NCBI GenBank assembly: GCA_903901335.1 | Contig: CAIUQR010000130.1 | Coordinates: 21,071 to 85,070 of the forward strand | Length of the DNA: 64,000 nucleotides | Reading direction: 5' to 3' | Source: an uncultured delta proteobacterium | GTDB lineage: Bacteria; Desulfobacterota; Desulfobulbia; Desulfobulbales; Desulfocapsaceae | Part shown: positions 35,766 through 45,596 of the stretch, in pieces | Position numbering within the stretch: the first letter of the stretch is position 1 | Layout of the letters: every line of letters begins with the position of its first letter | Translations under genes and position numbers: made by a program | Notes under the pieces: generated by a model | What the model was told of the DNA's origin: nothing | The model's database searches: none | Seen by the model: only the letters and a program-made list of their open reading frames with translations

Positions 35766-36179
35766 TCAAGAAGCAAAAAAGGTAAGCCGCTTCGCCTTCA
35801 TCTTGTTCACAATCTTCTTCCACGTTGTGAAATCAAGCGTCACTGTCTGCCCGATTGCAGGAAAAAACGGAATAGTCGTTGTATTATCAATCTGAAAATA
35901 CAGTCCTGCCTCGGCATACAAAGCGCGGCTGTCGTCATCCAGAGAAAAATCAACACTGTCAACTGTCACCTTTTTGTGAAATTCACTCTTTTTTAGAGCT
36001 GCCGCAACAGCATCAATTTCTGCTTGAGTCGGGATATAAGCAGGCGGTACAAAGTTTGTGCCATCATAGCTGTCTCCGATATTAGCAGTCTCGGAGGCAA
36101 CAGCATCAACAGGGGCATCAACAGGCCTCCACTCTTCAATCGCAAAAACGGTCCCGTTTGTTATTCTTGCGTATCTCAT
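35766..36179 (-). CDS. Phage tail-fibre-associated protein, unknown
   Basis: 137 residues, no certain family. It opens MRYARITNGTVFAIEEWRPV and continues with GDSYDGTNFVPP, a layout common in proteins encoded just after phage tail fibres (DUF4376-like), where they may be fibre chaperones or tip parts. The ATG overlaps the stop of the fibre gene by one base. Confidence 0.6.
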   Translation of the reverse strand: MRYARITNGTVFAIEEWRPVDAPVDAVASETANIGDSYDGTNFVPPAYIPTQAEIDAVAAALKKSEFHKKVTVDSVDFSLDDDSRALYAEAGLYFQIDNTTTIPFFPAIGQTVTLDFTTWKKIVNKMKAKRLTFFAS

Positions 36180-37858
36180 TATGCCACCCATTCGAAAATC
36201 ACTATTCCTGCTCCGCCATTTCCCCCAGGATTACTCACAGAGCCACCATCCCAGCCACCTCCCCCTCCACCTGCTCCTGAGTTGGCAGAAGCTGCAAAGC
36301 CAGCACCCACGCCAGCGCCTTGTCCCTTCCCTCCGAAAAAGCCTGACCCACCATCACCTCCGGTCAAATATGATCCCGAAACCCCTTGCTCTCCCGTTGC
36401 CCCTCTGTTCCCTGTACAGTTCCATAGTGATCCGCTAGAACCGCCTGCAGCACCGCCAGTGGAACCTGTTCCGTTTTTTGCACCACCATTGCCGCCAACA
36501 GCCGACAATGTAGATATTGTTTGCGTACCAGACTGGACTGACGTTGCTCCTCCATAACCTCCTGCTGCCCCGGAAGAACCAGCACCAGCACTCCCAATGG
36601 TTACCCCTATTGTTTTTCCAGCCACCCAACCAGAGAAGTATTGTATGCCCAATCCTCCAGAACCGCCACCGCCAGCGCCAGATGGTATTCCCGGTGTATT
36701 GTCATTTCCCCCTCCGGCTCCCCCACCACCAACTGCCGTCACTTTAAAAACAGTGTTTAGTGACACATTATTGGGGATGGTAAATGTGCCCGAAGTGGTG
36801 AAAACCTGTTGCCGCATCACTGGAAAATTTGCCATCAAGGAATATGGGATCACCTTCCAACTTGCCGAGGCATCACAAACGAAACAGCAGGAATCACCAG
36901 AATTGAGGATGAATGTATTCGCAGAGGTTGCCCCGACTCCCGGTGTCTCTGCGTAGATAAGTTCTGCAGAATTTCCTTTGAGTGTTACCGGATATGCGGA
37001 AGGATTTACAAAATAATAACATTGCCCAGGTTGAAAACCGGATACAGCGTTAAAAGTAAGGATCTGTCCGACTGCAGAGACGTTTGTCCAGATTATTTTT
37101 CCCAGATCTGCCGACGAGATTGAACCGGTTGCTGTGTATGATGCCAAGCCGGCAACCGCCGAAGAAGAACCACTTCCAGAACCACCAGGGGAAAAGGAGG
37201 CCCCCTTGGTCAAGGTCGGATTGCTTGCCCAGGTTCCTGCCGTGACTTGTGAAATGGTGCAATACCCCATGATCCGGAAAGAAACACTTGCCCTGGCTAT
37301 CGTCGAGTAAATCACACCTGGACTGTTTGACGATCCCGACAGTGCCGTTGTTGAAATTAGGGTGTTTTCATCGAGGGAAATTCCAGAAGTATTGACAATA
37401 GCAACCTCTGCTGTGCCTGCATTATTAATCGCCAGAATTGCCAGGTTAGCCGGGACACCGCTTGCCGTGCCCAGGGTCGCACTCTGTGGCACAGTAAGAG
37501 ATATGGCAGCAGGGATCGGAACGGGGGTAATAGCACCAGAAGCAAGTGTCGTGCTTCTGAAGTCAACCGAGCATGGTTGCAATGTACAAACCAAGGTGTT
37601 TGATGACGGAGTGAAGGAAACTACCCGAAGCTGTTGCATAAATCCTGCAAGCGGGCCGACAACAATCCAAAAAGCGTTTGTCGCATCCCTCATTTTCAAA
37701 AACCCCGTATTCGTGTCCGCCCAAAACATATATGCATAGGCTGGTGACGGTGCCGATGCTCCGCTTTGCTGTGTAGTCATAGCCAGCAGGGCTGCATTGA
37801 TTTCTGCCTCGACCGTGGCGCCCGAACCGTCAGCAATAACGACTGTTGCCTGTGTCAT
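36179..37858 (-). CDS. Phage tail fibre with glycine-rich receptor-binding tip
   Basis: 559 residues. The first 60 residues resemble a virion-attachment segment, the middle is Ser/Thr/Ala-rich beta structure, and residues 355-559 form a glycine-rich domain (VTAVGGGGAGGG, GGNGGA, GAGGGGGGWDGG, ending GGAGIVIFEWVA). Such polyglycine-type tips act as adhesins on long-tail fibres of several phages. This gene most probably determines host range. It is followed by the small tail-associated gene. Confidence 0.82.
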   Translation of the reverse strand: MTQATVVIADGSGATVEAEINAALLAMTTQQSGASAPSPAYAYMFWADTNTGFLKMRDATNAFWIVVGPLAGFMQQLRVVSFTPSSNTLVCTLQPCSVDFRSTTLASGAITPVPIPAAISLTVPQSATLGTASGVPANLAILAINNAGTAEVAIVNTSGISLDENTLISTTALSGSSNSPGVIYSTIARASVSFRIMGYCTISQVTAGTWASNPTLTKGASFSPGGSGSGSSSAVAGLASYTATGSISSADLGKIIWTNVSAVGQILTFNAVSGFQPGQCYYFVNPSAYPVTLKGNSAELIYAETPGVGATSANTFILNSGDSCCFVCDASASWKVIPYSLMANFPVMRQQVFTTSGTFTIPNNVSLNTVFKVTAVGGGGAGGGNDNTPGIPSGAGGGGSGGLGIQYFSGWVAGKTIGVTIGSAGAGSSGAAGGYGGATSVQSGTQTISTLSAVGGNGGAKNGTGSTGGAAGGSSGSLWNCTGNRGATGEQGVSGSYLTGGDGGSGFFGGKGQGAGVGAGFAASANSGAGGGGGGWDGGSVSNPGGNGGAGIVIFEWVA

Positions 37859-37868
37859 AGTTTTCCCC

Positions 37869-40799
37869 TTAATATCCCTGTGAAAGCCAATTTATTGTTC
37901 GGGCAACGCCAGTTCCCGCATTCTTGATCTGTACTGTAAATCCTGCTGTGCTTTGTGGTGTTAAAAAGATTTGATCCCCTGCCGTGGGGTTGACGATTGC
38001 AATCTGTACCGACGGAGCCACCTGAAAAGGTGTCGCATATGTTATTGCCGAACCAGCAGCCAAGATGGCGACATTCGCCCCACGTTCGTTTCTATCTGGC
38101 ATATCAACAGTGAACGAGAAAGAACTTAATACGGCAATTATGCTGGGCTGCGTGCTCGTCAATTGCACCTTGAACTTGAATTTCCTCCCAACATATATGC
38201 CGGGAGTGAAAATTTTCCAAGCACCATATGTCCCAGTAATGTCAGCTACTGCAATATTGATATTGAGACTTGCAAGCCCCGCATAATTCCCCGCGACAGA
38301 TCCTAATGCAGAGACAAGTGGAACAGCAGAGAAAAGGGCATTCGCAGCGTCTGCACGGAAAACATAATTAGCAGTCACATTGCACGGCTGTACTGTTCCG
38401 ACATCAACCTCATGCCCAACCGGGACTGTATAATTGCCAACCAATTGCCCCGCAGTCAAGGCGACCTCATTGGCTCCATTGACCGAGCATAAAGTCAAGG
38501 TTCCTGTCCATCCCGTCGCCTTCTCGTTCCATGAAGCAGCAACGTTTTCAAGAATGAACGTTCCTGATAGTGAAATGCTCGACGGGGTTGCCGAGTATGC
38601 ATATGTAGAATGAACCGAAACCCAGTAGGTGCCGTCTCCACTTGTCGCATATTCTAAATTTGAAGTCCAGCCGAGAACCTGGGCAGACTGCCAGCTTGCG
38701 CCACACCTGATTTCATAATCAACGGCTCGTGCCGGGTCGGTTGCCTTGTCCCACGACAGAAAAGTCTGGTTTCCACGGACGAATGCTTTCAGCCCGGTAA
38801 GGTTCTGTAGCGGCGCCTTCAGATTTTGCCCTGTGACGACGTATTGGTAAGCATTGACAGCCGAAAGTTGTTGCAGTGCCAAGCCATAAACATTAAAGGA
38901 GCAGAACTTGAAAAAGAGAGCCTTGCCGATCATCCCCGTGTTGATCGCTGCACCCTTCAGGACAGCACCGTCAACTCTGACGATCTGGTCACCGATTGAA
39001 TGGCCCGCCGCCGCTGTATTGTATTGCCCTCTTGCCAGGGTTCCAAGGTCGTAGGCGTTCTGGCCGGTCAAGGTTGCGCCCTGATATGTCAGATATTCAA
39101 AATTCGCGCCAGGAATGCAAAGAAGGGTTGCCATGGCCGTTTGATCGGCAGCAGTTCCGGAAAATATCTGGCCCCCGAGTCCATCAAGCAAAAGAGAAAG
39201 CGTGGTGCTGCCACTCGTCATGTTGGCCGTCAGATGTCCGACCCTTCCCCTGGCGGTGATCTGCCCGGCCTGTGAATAGGTTGTGCCGTCGTTCGATACC
39301 CAGACATTGCAGCCTCCCCATCCGGTATTTCCGGCCTGGCCGGTCGCTGCAATTCCAAGCTCGATACCTGACGAGCCGGTAATATCCGCCATTGCCAGTT
39401 CGAAAAAGACCGGGGCAAAGACGTTTCCGGGGTCAATATTATAGTTTGCTGCATACCCTGAGCCGCTGCCAGGCGTTACCTGTATCCGGCTTGCCACTCC
39501 GGGGGGGGCGTCCTCAGCCGTGATGGTCAGCGTTCCTTTTTCGTCTTCCTCGACAATAATAATTCTGACCGGCTTGAGATTCAAACCGATTGCCGTATCA
39601 GTCAGTGTTACGATATCAGTCGGCTCAAGGTATGCATAATTCCAGCCAAGCCGGAATTCGTATTGATTTCTGATATAGACCGATCTTTGCAGGATAAGCG
39701 AGGCCGCCGCATGGGCCGCTGTCGGGTCTGTTATTTGATGGGCCGTGACCGTATCCATAGGCAAAAGGCCGAACGTGTCAATGCTGGCTTGGTCCTGCAC
39801 CTGACAGATTTCCTGGTTGTACTCATTCAGCCCGTTGAGATATTCAACGGAAACCTGATTCCAGGCGTCTGAAGATGTGTTTGCCGTGGTCGGAATCGCA
39901 TTTCGTTTGACCAGTACAGGATCATCAGACGGTGAATCAACGATAAAATCATCGTCTCCGAGGTTGATGAGCGTTGAGCTTGGGGCCGTGTAGGTGTAAC
40001 CGTTTCCGGTGACGTTCTGGTCGCCATACGGCACGATTTTCAACACACCTTCAGAGAAATAGACGCCTGAGTTCGTGATCTGCATTAGGTCTGTGAGTAT
40101 CTGTGCAACTTGAACTTGAGTGTCATAGATAGGCGATAAAAAAAGTCCCATCGCACCGCAATAATTCTGAAAGACAGTAAGGCTCCCGATCTTTGAGGCC
40201 GGAAACACGGCACCATAACGGGCATTGGTCAGGATGTCATAAACAATATCAGCCGGATTCGCCCCGCCGTAGGCACAATTGACATTCGAGAATGGGCCGA
40301 CAACTTCAAACGACAGAGACGGCATGTCCGTAGCGTCTCCGAGGTCGAAGTTGGCTGCTGACAGATAACCTACGCCCCGATAGTTCAGTGATTGAGCCGG
40401 GAACAGGCTATCCATATACGCCCATGTCGCTTGGTTGTCAGCGCCGGTAAACAGGTTGAAGACCGAGGCGTCAACCGTGGCGATTTTGTTCTTTCCGGAC
40501 CACATCTGCCCAGTACTGGCGACCAGGCCCTCACAAAGCGCCATCGCAAAAGAGACGGTATAGGTCCATGAGGTTTGAGTGCTTCCGCCACCCCCACCCC
40601 CGCCTTTTCCGCCACCATCACCGCCCGTATTTTTGACGTGCGGAACGGGTGTGAAGGCGCCATACCATAAGATATTTCCAGTCACCCGGCTTTTGCCGTA
40701 CATGATCGGCAGCGGGTTGCCGTTGCAACTGGTCTGCATCTGGATTGCAGTAGTTACCGGGTCGACGTTTGAAATCGGCTTGGAGGATCCTCCGCCCAT
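37869..40799 (-). CDS. Phage tail-tip hub protein (lambda J / GTA Rcc01698-like)
   Basis: 976 residues. Starts MGGGSSKPISNVDPVTTAIQMQ, then NPLPIMYGKSRVTGNILWYG, the entry sequence of the tail-hub family; a Gly-rich linker follows at about 58-72. The central part contains baseplate-hub-like beta domains and a region with YEFRLGWNYAYLEPTDIVTLTD. The C-terminal 300 residues look fibronectin-like and then beta-rich. It joins the tail tube to the receptor-binding fibre. Its start abuts the NlpC/P60 gene end (shared base). Confidence 0.88.
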   Translation of the reverse strand: MGGGSSKPISNVDPVTTAIQMQTSCNGNPLPIMYGKSRVTGNILWYGAFTPVPHVKNTGGDGGGKGGGGGGGSTQTSWTYTVSFAMALCEGLVASTGQMWSGKNKIATVDASVFNLFTGADNQATWAYMDSLFPAQSLNYRGVGYLSAANFDLGDATDMPSLSFEVVGPFSNVNCAYGGANPADIVYDILTNARYGAVFPASKIGSLTVFQNYCGAMGLFLSPIYDTQVQVAQILTDLMQITNSGVYFSEGVLKIVPYGDQNVTGNGYTYTAPSSTLINLGDDDFIVDSPSDDPVLVKRNAIPTTANTSSDAWNQVSVEYLNGLNEYNQEICQVQDQASIDTFGLLPMDTVTAHQITDPTAAHAAASLILQRSVYIRNQYEFRLGWNYAYLEPTDIVTLTDTAIGLNLKPVRIIIVEEDEKGTLTITAEDAPPGVASRIQVTPGSGSGYAANYNIDPGNVFAPVFFELAMADITGSSGIELGIAATGQAGNTGWGGCNVWVSNDGTTYSQAGQITARGRVGHLTANMTSGSTTLSLLLDGLGGQIFSGTAADQTAMATLLCIPGANFEYLTYQGATLTGQNAYDLGTLARGQYNTAAAGHSIGDQIVRVDGAVLKGAAINTGMIGKALFFKFCSFNVYGLALQQLSAVNAYQYVVTGQNLKAPLQNLTGLKAFVRGNQTFLSWDKATDPARAVDYEIRCGASWQSAQVLGWTSNLEYATSGDGTYWVSVHSTYAYSATPSSISLSGTFILENVAASWNEKATGWTGTLTLCSVNGANEVALTAGQLVGNYTVPVGHEVDVGTVQPCNVTANYVFRADAANALFSAVPLVSALGSVAGNYAGLASLNINIAVADITGTYGAWKIFTPGIYVGRKFKFKVQLTSTQPSIIAVLSSFSFTVDMPDRNERGANVAILAAGSAITYATPFQVAPSVQIAIVNPTAGDQIFLTPQSTAGFTVQIKNAGTGVARTINWLSQGY

Positions 40800-41221
40800 T
40801 ACTTAGCCCTCCAAAATGAATGCAAGCGCCCCTGAAGTTCTGCCTGGTCGGCATCGGAATAGACAACGCCCTGGCCTTTGTAGGCGTGGATTACCCTGGG
40901 CCACTCAACAACAATGGCTCCGTGAGAAGCACAACGGCCGAACCGGAACATGGCAATGTCTCCCGGCTTAGGGCTTTTCACTTCTCGGCAATACTTTTTG
41001 ATGTAGGCAAGGAAACGCTCTTCCGAGCGGTGAAAATGCCAGTCTGGCGGGTACTCTTCCACCTGTTGTCCCGGGGGGCCACCCATGCCAACATTTGAAA
41101 AGACGCCAATCAAGAAGTGCGCACAATCAACCCCGACGCCCTTGATGCAGGCTCGATGGTGGAATGGCGTCAGTATCCAGCTTTCAGCCTCGGCAAGGAT
41201 CTCTTCAGCTTTCCCTTTCAT
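40799..41221 (-). CDS. NlpC/P60 tail-tip peptidase (lambda K-like)
   Basis: 140 residues from the ATG that overlaps the DUF2163 stop (ATGA). The catalytic Cys is in GVGVDCAHFLIGVF, the His in CASHGAIVVEW. Phage homologues cut peptide crosslinks in peptidoglycan for tail penetration. The order DUF2460, DUF2163, NlpC/P60, hub is shared with gene transfer agents and many siphophages. Confidence 0.9.
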   Translation of the reverse strand: MKGKAEEILAEAESWILTPFHHRACIKGVGVDCAHFLIGVFSNVGMGGPPGQQVEEYPPDWHFHRSEERFLAYIKKYCREVKSPKPGDIAMFRFGRCASHGAIVVEWPRVIHAYKGQGVVYSDADQAELQGRLHSFWRAK

Positions 41222-42066
41222 ATGGCCGTCTCCGGAACCGGGATATAAGGAAAGCCACGAAAATTGGCCTTGTTGTTGAATCTGGAAACGCACATCGAAA
41301 GGGATTTATCACAGCCAGGGTAAAGCGTCATGGTATCGCCATAATAGGGCGTAGACGGCAGAGGTAAAAAAACCTGGAACGAACCAGGGTCGTAATTTTT
41401 TATCGTCCGGCGAAGTCCAGCCAGCGCCCCGGTGAGCCATAAAGCATAGCCGCCATTGAAATACCCTGAAGCCTGGCCGGAATTGCAAACGATATTTGTT
41501 ACAGAAGAGCCGCCTATGTCCGTGGATGCCGCGCCAAAACTGGCCCGCGAAACAGTACAGCCCGTATCATAGAGGGCCCTCATGCAGTTTGCTTGATAGA
41601 TATTCCGGGGCATCTGGACATTGAATTGTGCAATATCGGAATTGATGCGGCATTTCATGCCCGCCCTGGCGATTTCCAGGTCTGCGAAGTCACCGGAAAA
41701 CAGATTGATCGTACCGACCAGGGCCGGGGCCGTTGAAATATAAGCCCGCTCAAGGACCACGTTTGCACCATCGAAAGCACCGGCAGCAGCAGCGGCCAGC
41801 ATCGGCAATCCGTTTACAAGATCTGTGGGTTTCGGGTAGATCTCAAGGTCGAGCGTGTCAACTTCAAGGCCGATTGTCGTCCTTGTCTGGGATCTCACAA
41901 AAACCGGACCGCTGGCTGAATAGGTAAATGTGTTCAACAGGTCAACGTCAAAATCGGTATATCGGAGGATGGTCCCGGAAATCAGGGTGATTGTGTACAG
42001 GTCGGCCAGGGTGAATATCTGGTTTGACTGTAAATATGTGAGTAATCCGCCTGATATATTTTTCAT
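41218..42066 (-). CDS. DUF2163 / phage BR0599-like tail protein
   Basis: 282 residues. The N-terminal DUF2163 region (LADLYTITLISGTILRYTDFD) and the C-terminal Cys-rich BR0599 signature (GCDKSLSMCVSRFNNKANF, RGFPYIPVPE) are both clear. In gene transfer agents the relative of this protein is the hub that holds an iron-sulfur cluster or zinc; four to six Cys are present here. The start shares one base with the DUF2460 stop. Confidence 0.88.
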   Translation of the reverse strand: MKNISGGLLTYLQSNQIFTLADLYTITLISGTILRYTDFDVDLLNTFTYSASGPVFVRSQTRTTIGLEVDTLDLEIYPKPTDLVNGLPMLAAAAAGAFDGANVVLERAYISTAPALVGTINLFSGDFADLEIARAGMKCRINSDIAQFNVQMPRNIYQANCMRALYDTGCTVSRASFGAASTDIGGSSVTNIVCNSGQASGYFNGGYALWLTGALAGLRRTIKNYDPGSFQVFLPLPSTPYYGDTMTLYPGCDKSLSMCVSRFNNKANFRGFPYIPVPETAI

Positions 42067-42686
42067 TACACTCTATTGCCGGCAGCGCCGATCATTTCCA
42101 GTTTTTTCAATTCATAGAGGTCTTGCATAAATAACGAAAAATCAGCCATATCCTGAAGAAAACGACACCGATAATAATATGTTCCTGTCCAGGTTAAAGG
42201 CAGGCCATTTCCCGGCGCCACAGTGAACGTTACCAGGCCGTTTGTATCAATATTATAATTTGTGCCGACCGTCTGAAGGACACCGTTTTTGTAAATCAGC
42301 GGGGTCGAATTGGTGTTTTGCACCGGCTCTTGAAAAGAGAAGCCACCGGCACCAAAGCCGCGCCGAAGCTGAAAGGCCGTTGTCGCTCCATCACCTGTCC
42401 CGAAGTTGGCCAGGGTAACGGTGTTGTCCATAGGAACTGAAAGCAAAAAAGAGTCAAACTGCCCTTTCATCTGCAAAAACATGCCGGCCAGGGTATCAAG
42501 ATCCGCGCCTCGGTTGCCGTCCCGTAGAAACTCGAAAGACATGCTGATTTTCCAAAGCGGATATGCAGCATAGGCGACGCGAAGCTCACGCCCTGACACG
42601 GCCCGCTTGATAGCCGTTGAAAAGGTCGGGCTTATCTGGTAGTTCCAGGCCAGGCCAGGCAGTGTCGGAAAAATTGCATTGCTCAT
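42066..42686 (-). CDS. DUF2460 phage distal tail protein
   Basis: 206 residues. Begins FPTLPGLAWNYQISPTFSTA and includes RELRVAYAAYPLWKISMSFEFLRD, the DUF2460/TIGR02217 signature found in siphophages and gene transfer agents as distal tail (Dit-like) proteins. It links the tube to the hub. The stop of the tape-measure gene lies one base upstream. Confidence 0.9.
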   Translation of the reverse strand: MSNAIFPTLPGLAWNYQISPTFSTAIKRAVSGRELRVAYAAYPLWKISMSFEFLRDGNRGADLDTLAGMFLQMKGQFDSFLLSVPMDNTVTLANFGTGDGATTAFQLRRGFGAGGFSFQEPVQNTNSTPLIYKNGVLQTVGTNYNIDTNGLVTFTVAPGNGLPLTWTGTYYYRCRFLQDMADFSLFMQDLYELKKLEMIGAAGNRV

Positions 42687-42687
42687 T

Positions 42688-44991
42688 TTATGCCTTTTGC
42701 GGTGAGAAATTCCGCCCTAAGCGCCGGGCAACCTGCGAGAATCCGGAAGCATTATCTTGCAATAAGCGTGTCACGCTCTTGGCGTCAATAGCGTGAATAT
42801 GGATGTTTGCGGGACCTCCGCCGCCCATTGTCCCGCCTTCGCGCATATTCTGGGCAAACTGTTCCGGGATGATCATTTCCCCCTTGTGGATCTTGGTGAT
42901 CATGTCGCCGGGAACGTCCCAAGAGCCCACGGCGTGGCCACGGCTGCCAAGGATAAGGGCCAGCATGGCGGCGAATGCGGCAACGGCCAGGATTGGTCCG
43001 ACATATGGAATATCAGCCTCGGCGCTGGCTGCTTTCGAAGCGGCCACCGGGGCGACTGCGACGATTTCTTCGTCAGCCGAGGCTATCGTCGAAGCTGTCT
43101 TCGTTGCATTTGAGGTAAGGCTTGCCGCCTCTGTTTCAAGCAACCCCATCTTCTCCAGGGAAGTACGGAGAAGAGTTCCGCTTTTCAGCAGGGAGGTTTT
43201 CGCAAGTTCTGTCGCTGCCCATTTAGCGAGTTGTTTGGCACAGAAGGAAACGAACTCAGACAGAATCGACTTGAAAATATTGCTCATCGCTTTCTGCATT
43301 GTCGTTGTCCCGAGGACAATGCCTTGCACGGATGTATTGATCGCGTTTGTGATCGGAGTGAGCATCGCGTCGATGTTCTGCTTGTTCTTGATCCGCATCT
43401 CGGCGTTGATCTTCTCAACGTCTTTTGCATACTTTCTTTCCAGCTGCAGTTTGTCCTCCTGCAGTTTGGCAAAGGCAACCACGTCCTCTTTATAAAGTTC
43501 GAGTTTGGAATTCAGGGCTTCAAGTTCGAGGTTGAACTGCTGGGCGGTGAGTGATCGTTCGCCCTGGAGCATTTGAAGGCTGTTTATCTCTCCAAGGGCT
43601 TCGCGGGTCTTGATCTCTTCCCTCTTGATGTCAATCAGGCTGTCACCAAGGTTCTTTTTGGCGGTGATTTCTTCTTCATCGAGCGCCCTGGCCTGTAACG
43701 CCTGAGCTTTGTGGATGTTATAGAGTTCGTGCTCAATCGAGCGCCTAATCTGCTTTTCTTTCTCCCCGTTGCCCTGGACCTCTGCAAGTTTGGCCGTCCA
43801 GAAGGTTTCTTCCATCTCTTTGGAGTCTTTGAAATAAGAGCCTTCAGCCTCCTTCATCTTGTCGAGCTGGTTCTTCCATTCCTGCAGGCGCTTGTCCTGC
43901 TCCTTTGGTCCCTTCGGCTCTTTGCCTTTGGAGAAATCTAAAGCCGGTTCATCGCCGCCACTTTTTCCGGATCCTGGCTTTGAGGGAGGCACAACGCTGT
44001 CGTATGCGTGTTTCCAGATGTTGGCCACTTCGCCGGCGATTTTTGCATTCTCGTTTTTGATATCAACGAGGATTGCAAAGGCTCTTTTAAAATTACCATG
44101 CAAGATCTCGGCGTCAGCAGCAAGCAGACCGCCCAAAGATTGCCCTATTACCTTCAACGTGCTCCATACTGTTTGTGCAGTTGCGACAACCGTCTGAAGA
44201 CATTTCGTGAAAACATCGGCCATCTGCGGGCCTTCTTCTCCCATCCATGAACCAAGTTTCACCAAAACAGGGAGAAGGGCGTTCCCTATTTGGATTTCAA
44301 GCGATTTCACGACAAGCGAAAGATCGCGCTGTTCTTCCTTATATTTCTTGGTCTGAGCGACCCCTTCATCACCGATGATCAGATGCAGGCTTCGCGCCTT
44401 GGCCTCAGCTTCGGCCATAGCTTCCGGGGTGAGCTGCAAAATCTTTTTGAGGTCGTTCCATCCTCGGCCATATACCTGCATCCCAGCAATGTTTTGCTGT
44501 GTGGTGTTATGAATGCCCTTCAGCCGTTCGTTGACATCGGCCATCACCTCAGATAAAGGCCTGAACGCCCCGGTCTCTGTGTCTTTTATCTCAACACCAA
44601 GCACCTCGAAGGCGTTGGCGTTGTTGTTCATCTGCCGAGAAAGCATCATGGACGCAGAGGAAAGAGTTTCCTGGCTGACTCCGATGTGATTGATCGCAAC
44701 GGCCATTATGGAAGCCTCAGCCGTCGAGGTTCCCATCGACTTGGAAAGCTTCAGAACCGCATCGTTCCAATCGTTCGCGGCAGAAATCGACTCCTTGAAC
44801 ATAGCCCCGCCAGCCAGCACAGCAGACACACCGAGAAGCAGGCCTTTAAACTTGCCGAACATATCCGTCATGGTCTGCAAGGGCGCGGTCATCCCGTTGA
44901 CGCCATCTTTCAAGGCCTGCGTAGCTGCAGCAATGGCCTTCTGAGCCTCGGAAGAGTCGCCGCCTATGATTACAGATGGATTGTCAGCCAT
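42688..44991 (-). CDS. Tail tape measure protein
   Basis: 767 residues, largely helical with coiled-coil stretches (EEITAKKNLGDSLIDIKREE, ALNSKLELYKEDV). A hydrophobic segment near the C-terminus (GPILAVAAFAAMLALILG) is followed by the common tape-measure end RGHAVGSWDVPGDMITKIHKGEMIIPEQ. The start shows MADNPSVIIGGDSSEAQKAI. Length fixes tail length, and at about 1.5 angstrom per residue a tail of roughly 110-120 nm is expected. The G/GT chaperone genes precede it. Confidence 0.93.
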   Translation of the reverse strand: MADNPSVIIGGDSSEAQKAIAAATQALKDGVNGMTAPLQTMTDMFGKFKGLLLGVSAVLAGGAMFKESISAANDWNDAVLKLSKSMGTSTAEASIMAVAINHIGVSQETLSSASMMLSRQMNNNANAFEVLGVEIKDTETGAFRPLSEVMADVNERLKGIHNTTQQNIAGMQVYGRGWNDLKKILQLTPEAMAEAEAKARSLHLIIGDEGVAQTKKYKEEQRDLSLVVKSLEIQIGNALLPVLVKLGSWMGEEGPQMADVFTKCLQTVVATAQTVWSTLKVIGQSLGGLLAADAEILHGNFKRAFAILVDIKNENAKIAGEVANIWKHAYDSVVPPSKPGSGKSGGDEPALDFSKGKEPKGPKEQDKRLQEWKNQLDKMKEAEGSYFKDSKEMEETFWTAKLAEVQGNGEKEKQIRRSIEHELYNIHKAQALQARALDEEEITAKKNLGDSLIDIKREEIKTREALGEINSLQMLQGERSLTAQQFNLELEALNSKLELYKEDVVAFAKLQEDKLQLERKYAKDVEKINAEMRIKNKQNIDAMLTPITNAINTSVQGIVLGTTTMQKAMSNIFKSILSEFVSFCAKQLAKWAATELAKTSLLKSGTLLRTSLEKMGLLETEAASLTSNATKTASTIASADEEIVAVAPVAASKAASAEADIPYVGPILAVAAFAAMLALILGSRGHAVGSWDVPGDMITKIHKGEMIIPEQFAQNMREGGTMGGGGPANIHIHAIDAKSVTRLLQDNASGFSQVARRLGRNFSPQKA

Positions 44992-44994
44992 GGT

Positions 44995-45554
44995 TTATCC
45001 TTGTTGTTGCACTACGTCAAAAAGGCTTGCCCCATTCTCGTCAAGGCCTGATTTCTCGATCTTGCTATCTTCCGGCCCGGTGATCCCCCAATATCTCGCA
45101 ATCGATATCAAAAGCAGATGTTGGGGCGGGTTGAGCTTGTGAAACTTTGCTATTTCCTTCAAGCGAGGAATGGTCATAAAATCGTCTATGTACTCCCATG
45201 TCCAGCCGAAGCAGGTCATGAGATAGACATAGAGCTGATTCCATTCTATTTCTTCCCCGCCCCCTGCTTTCCCGGCTGGTTTTCCTCAAAACCGGAAATT
45301 CTCATGATCGCCGTGATCGCCGGGGCCATCTGCGAAATATCGATGTTATCTTCCACTTCCTGGGTTGTAATCTCCGGGTAGTTCCTCGAAAGCGCGGCAT
45401 GAATCAGCGTGACAGAGAGGTCAACCGTCTCAGCATCGAGCGCCCCGATATTCATATCCTTGATCTGCGGCGCAAACCTCTTGATCTGGCCCAAAGAAAG
45501 GGGCGGAGCAATCTTCTTGCCCGCCCCGAATTTAATTTCAGTTCCTTCAAACAT
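44995..45554 (-). CDS. Tail assembly chaperone GT, made by -1 frameshift
   Basis: Fusion of the upstream G frame with the T frame that ends at 44995, about 186 residues. After the slippery site the T frame reads GEEIEWNQLYVYLMTCFGWTW, DDFMTIPRLKEIAKFHKL, in the manner of other phage T parts, and has no ribosome site of its own before its first ATG at 45219. In lambda, GT binds the tape measure and recruits tube subunits; G:GT ratio sets tail assembly. The downstream neighbour is the tape-measure gene, as expected. Confidence 0.82.
45246..45554 (-). CDS. Tail assembly chaperone G
   Basis: 102 residues, unshifted product. Begins MFEGTEIKFGAGKKIAPPLSL and has an acidic mid-part (VEDNIDISQMAPAIT) like other tail-chaperone G proteins. 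It follows the tube protein by 42 bases and precedes the tape measure. It is abundant relative to GT when ribosomes do not shift. Confidence 0.85.
   Translation of the reverse strand: MFEGTEIKFGAGKKIAPPLSLGQIKRFAPQIKDMNIGALDAETVDLSVTLIHAALSRNYPEITTQEVEDNIDISQMAPAITAIMRISGFEENQPGKQGAGKK
45267..45273 (-). promoter_or_regulatory. Slippery heptamer GGGAAAG for -1 frameshifting
   Basis: On the minus strand the zero-frame codons read CCG GGA AAG, giving G-GGA-AAG, identical to the lambda G-T slippery site. It lies seven codons upstream of the G stop, and the -1 frame is open for the whole T extension. Confidence 0.85.
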
Positions 45555-45596
45555 TTTCCTGTCCTCTTTTAAAATTGTTAACTTATAGGTTAAGTT

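Noticed and set aside
45065..45289. Separate gene starting at 45289 in the tail chaperone region
   Set aside because: It is an overlapping frame with no ribosome site; the G/GT frameshift explains the locus.
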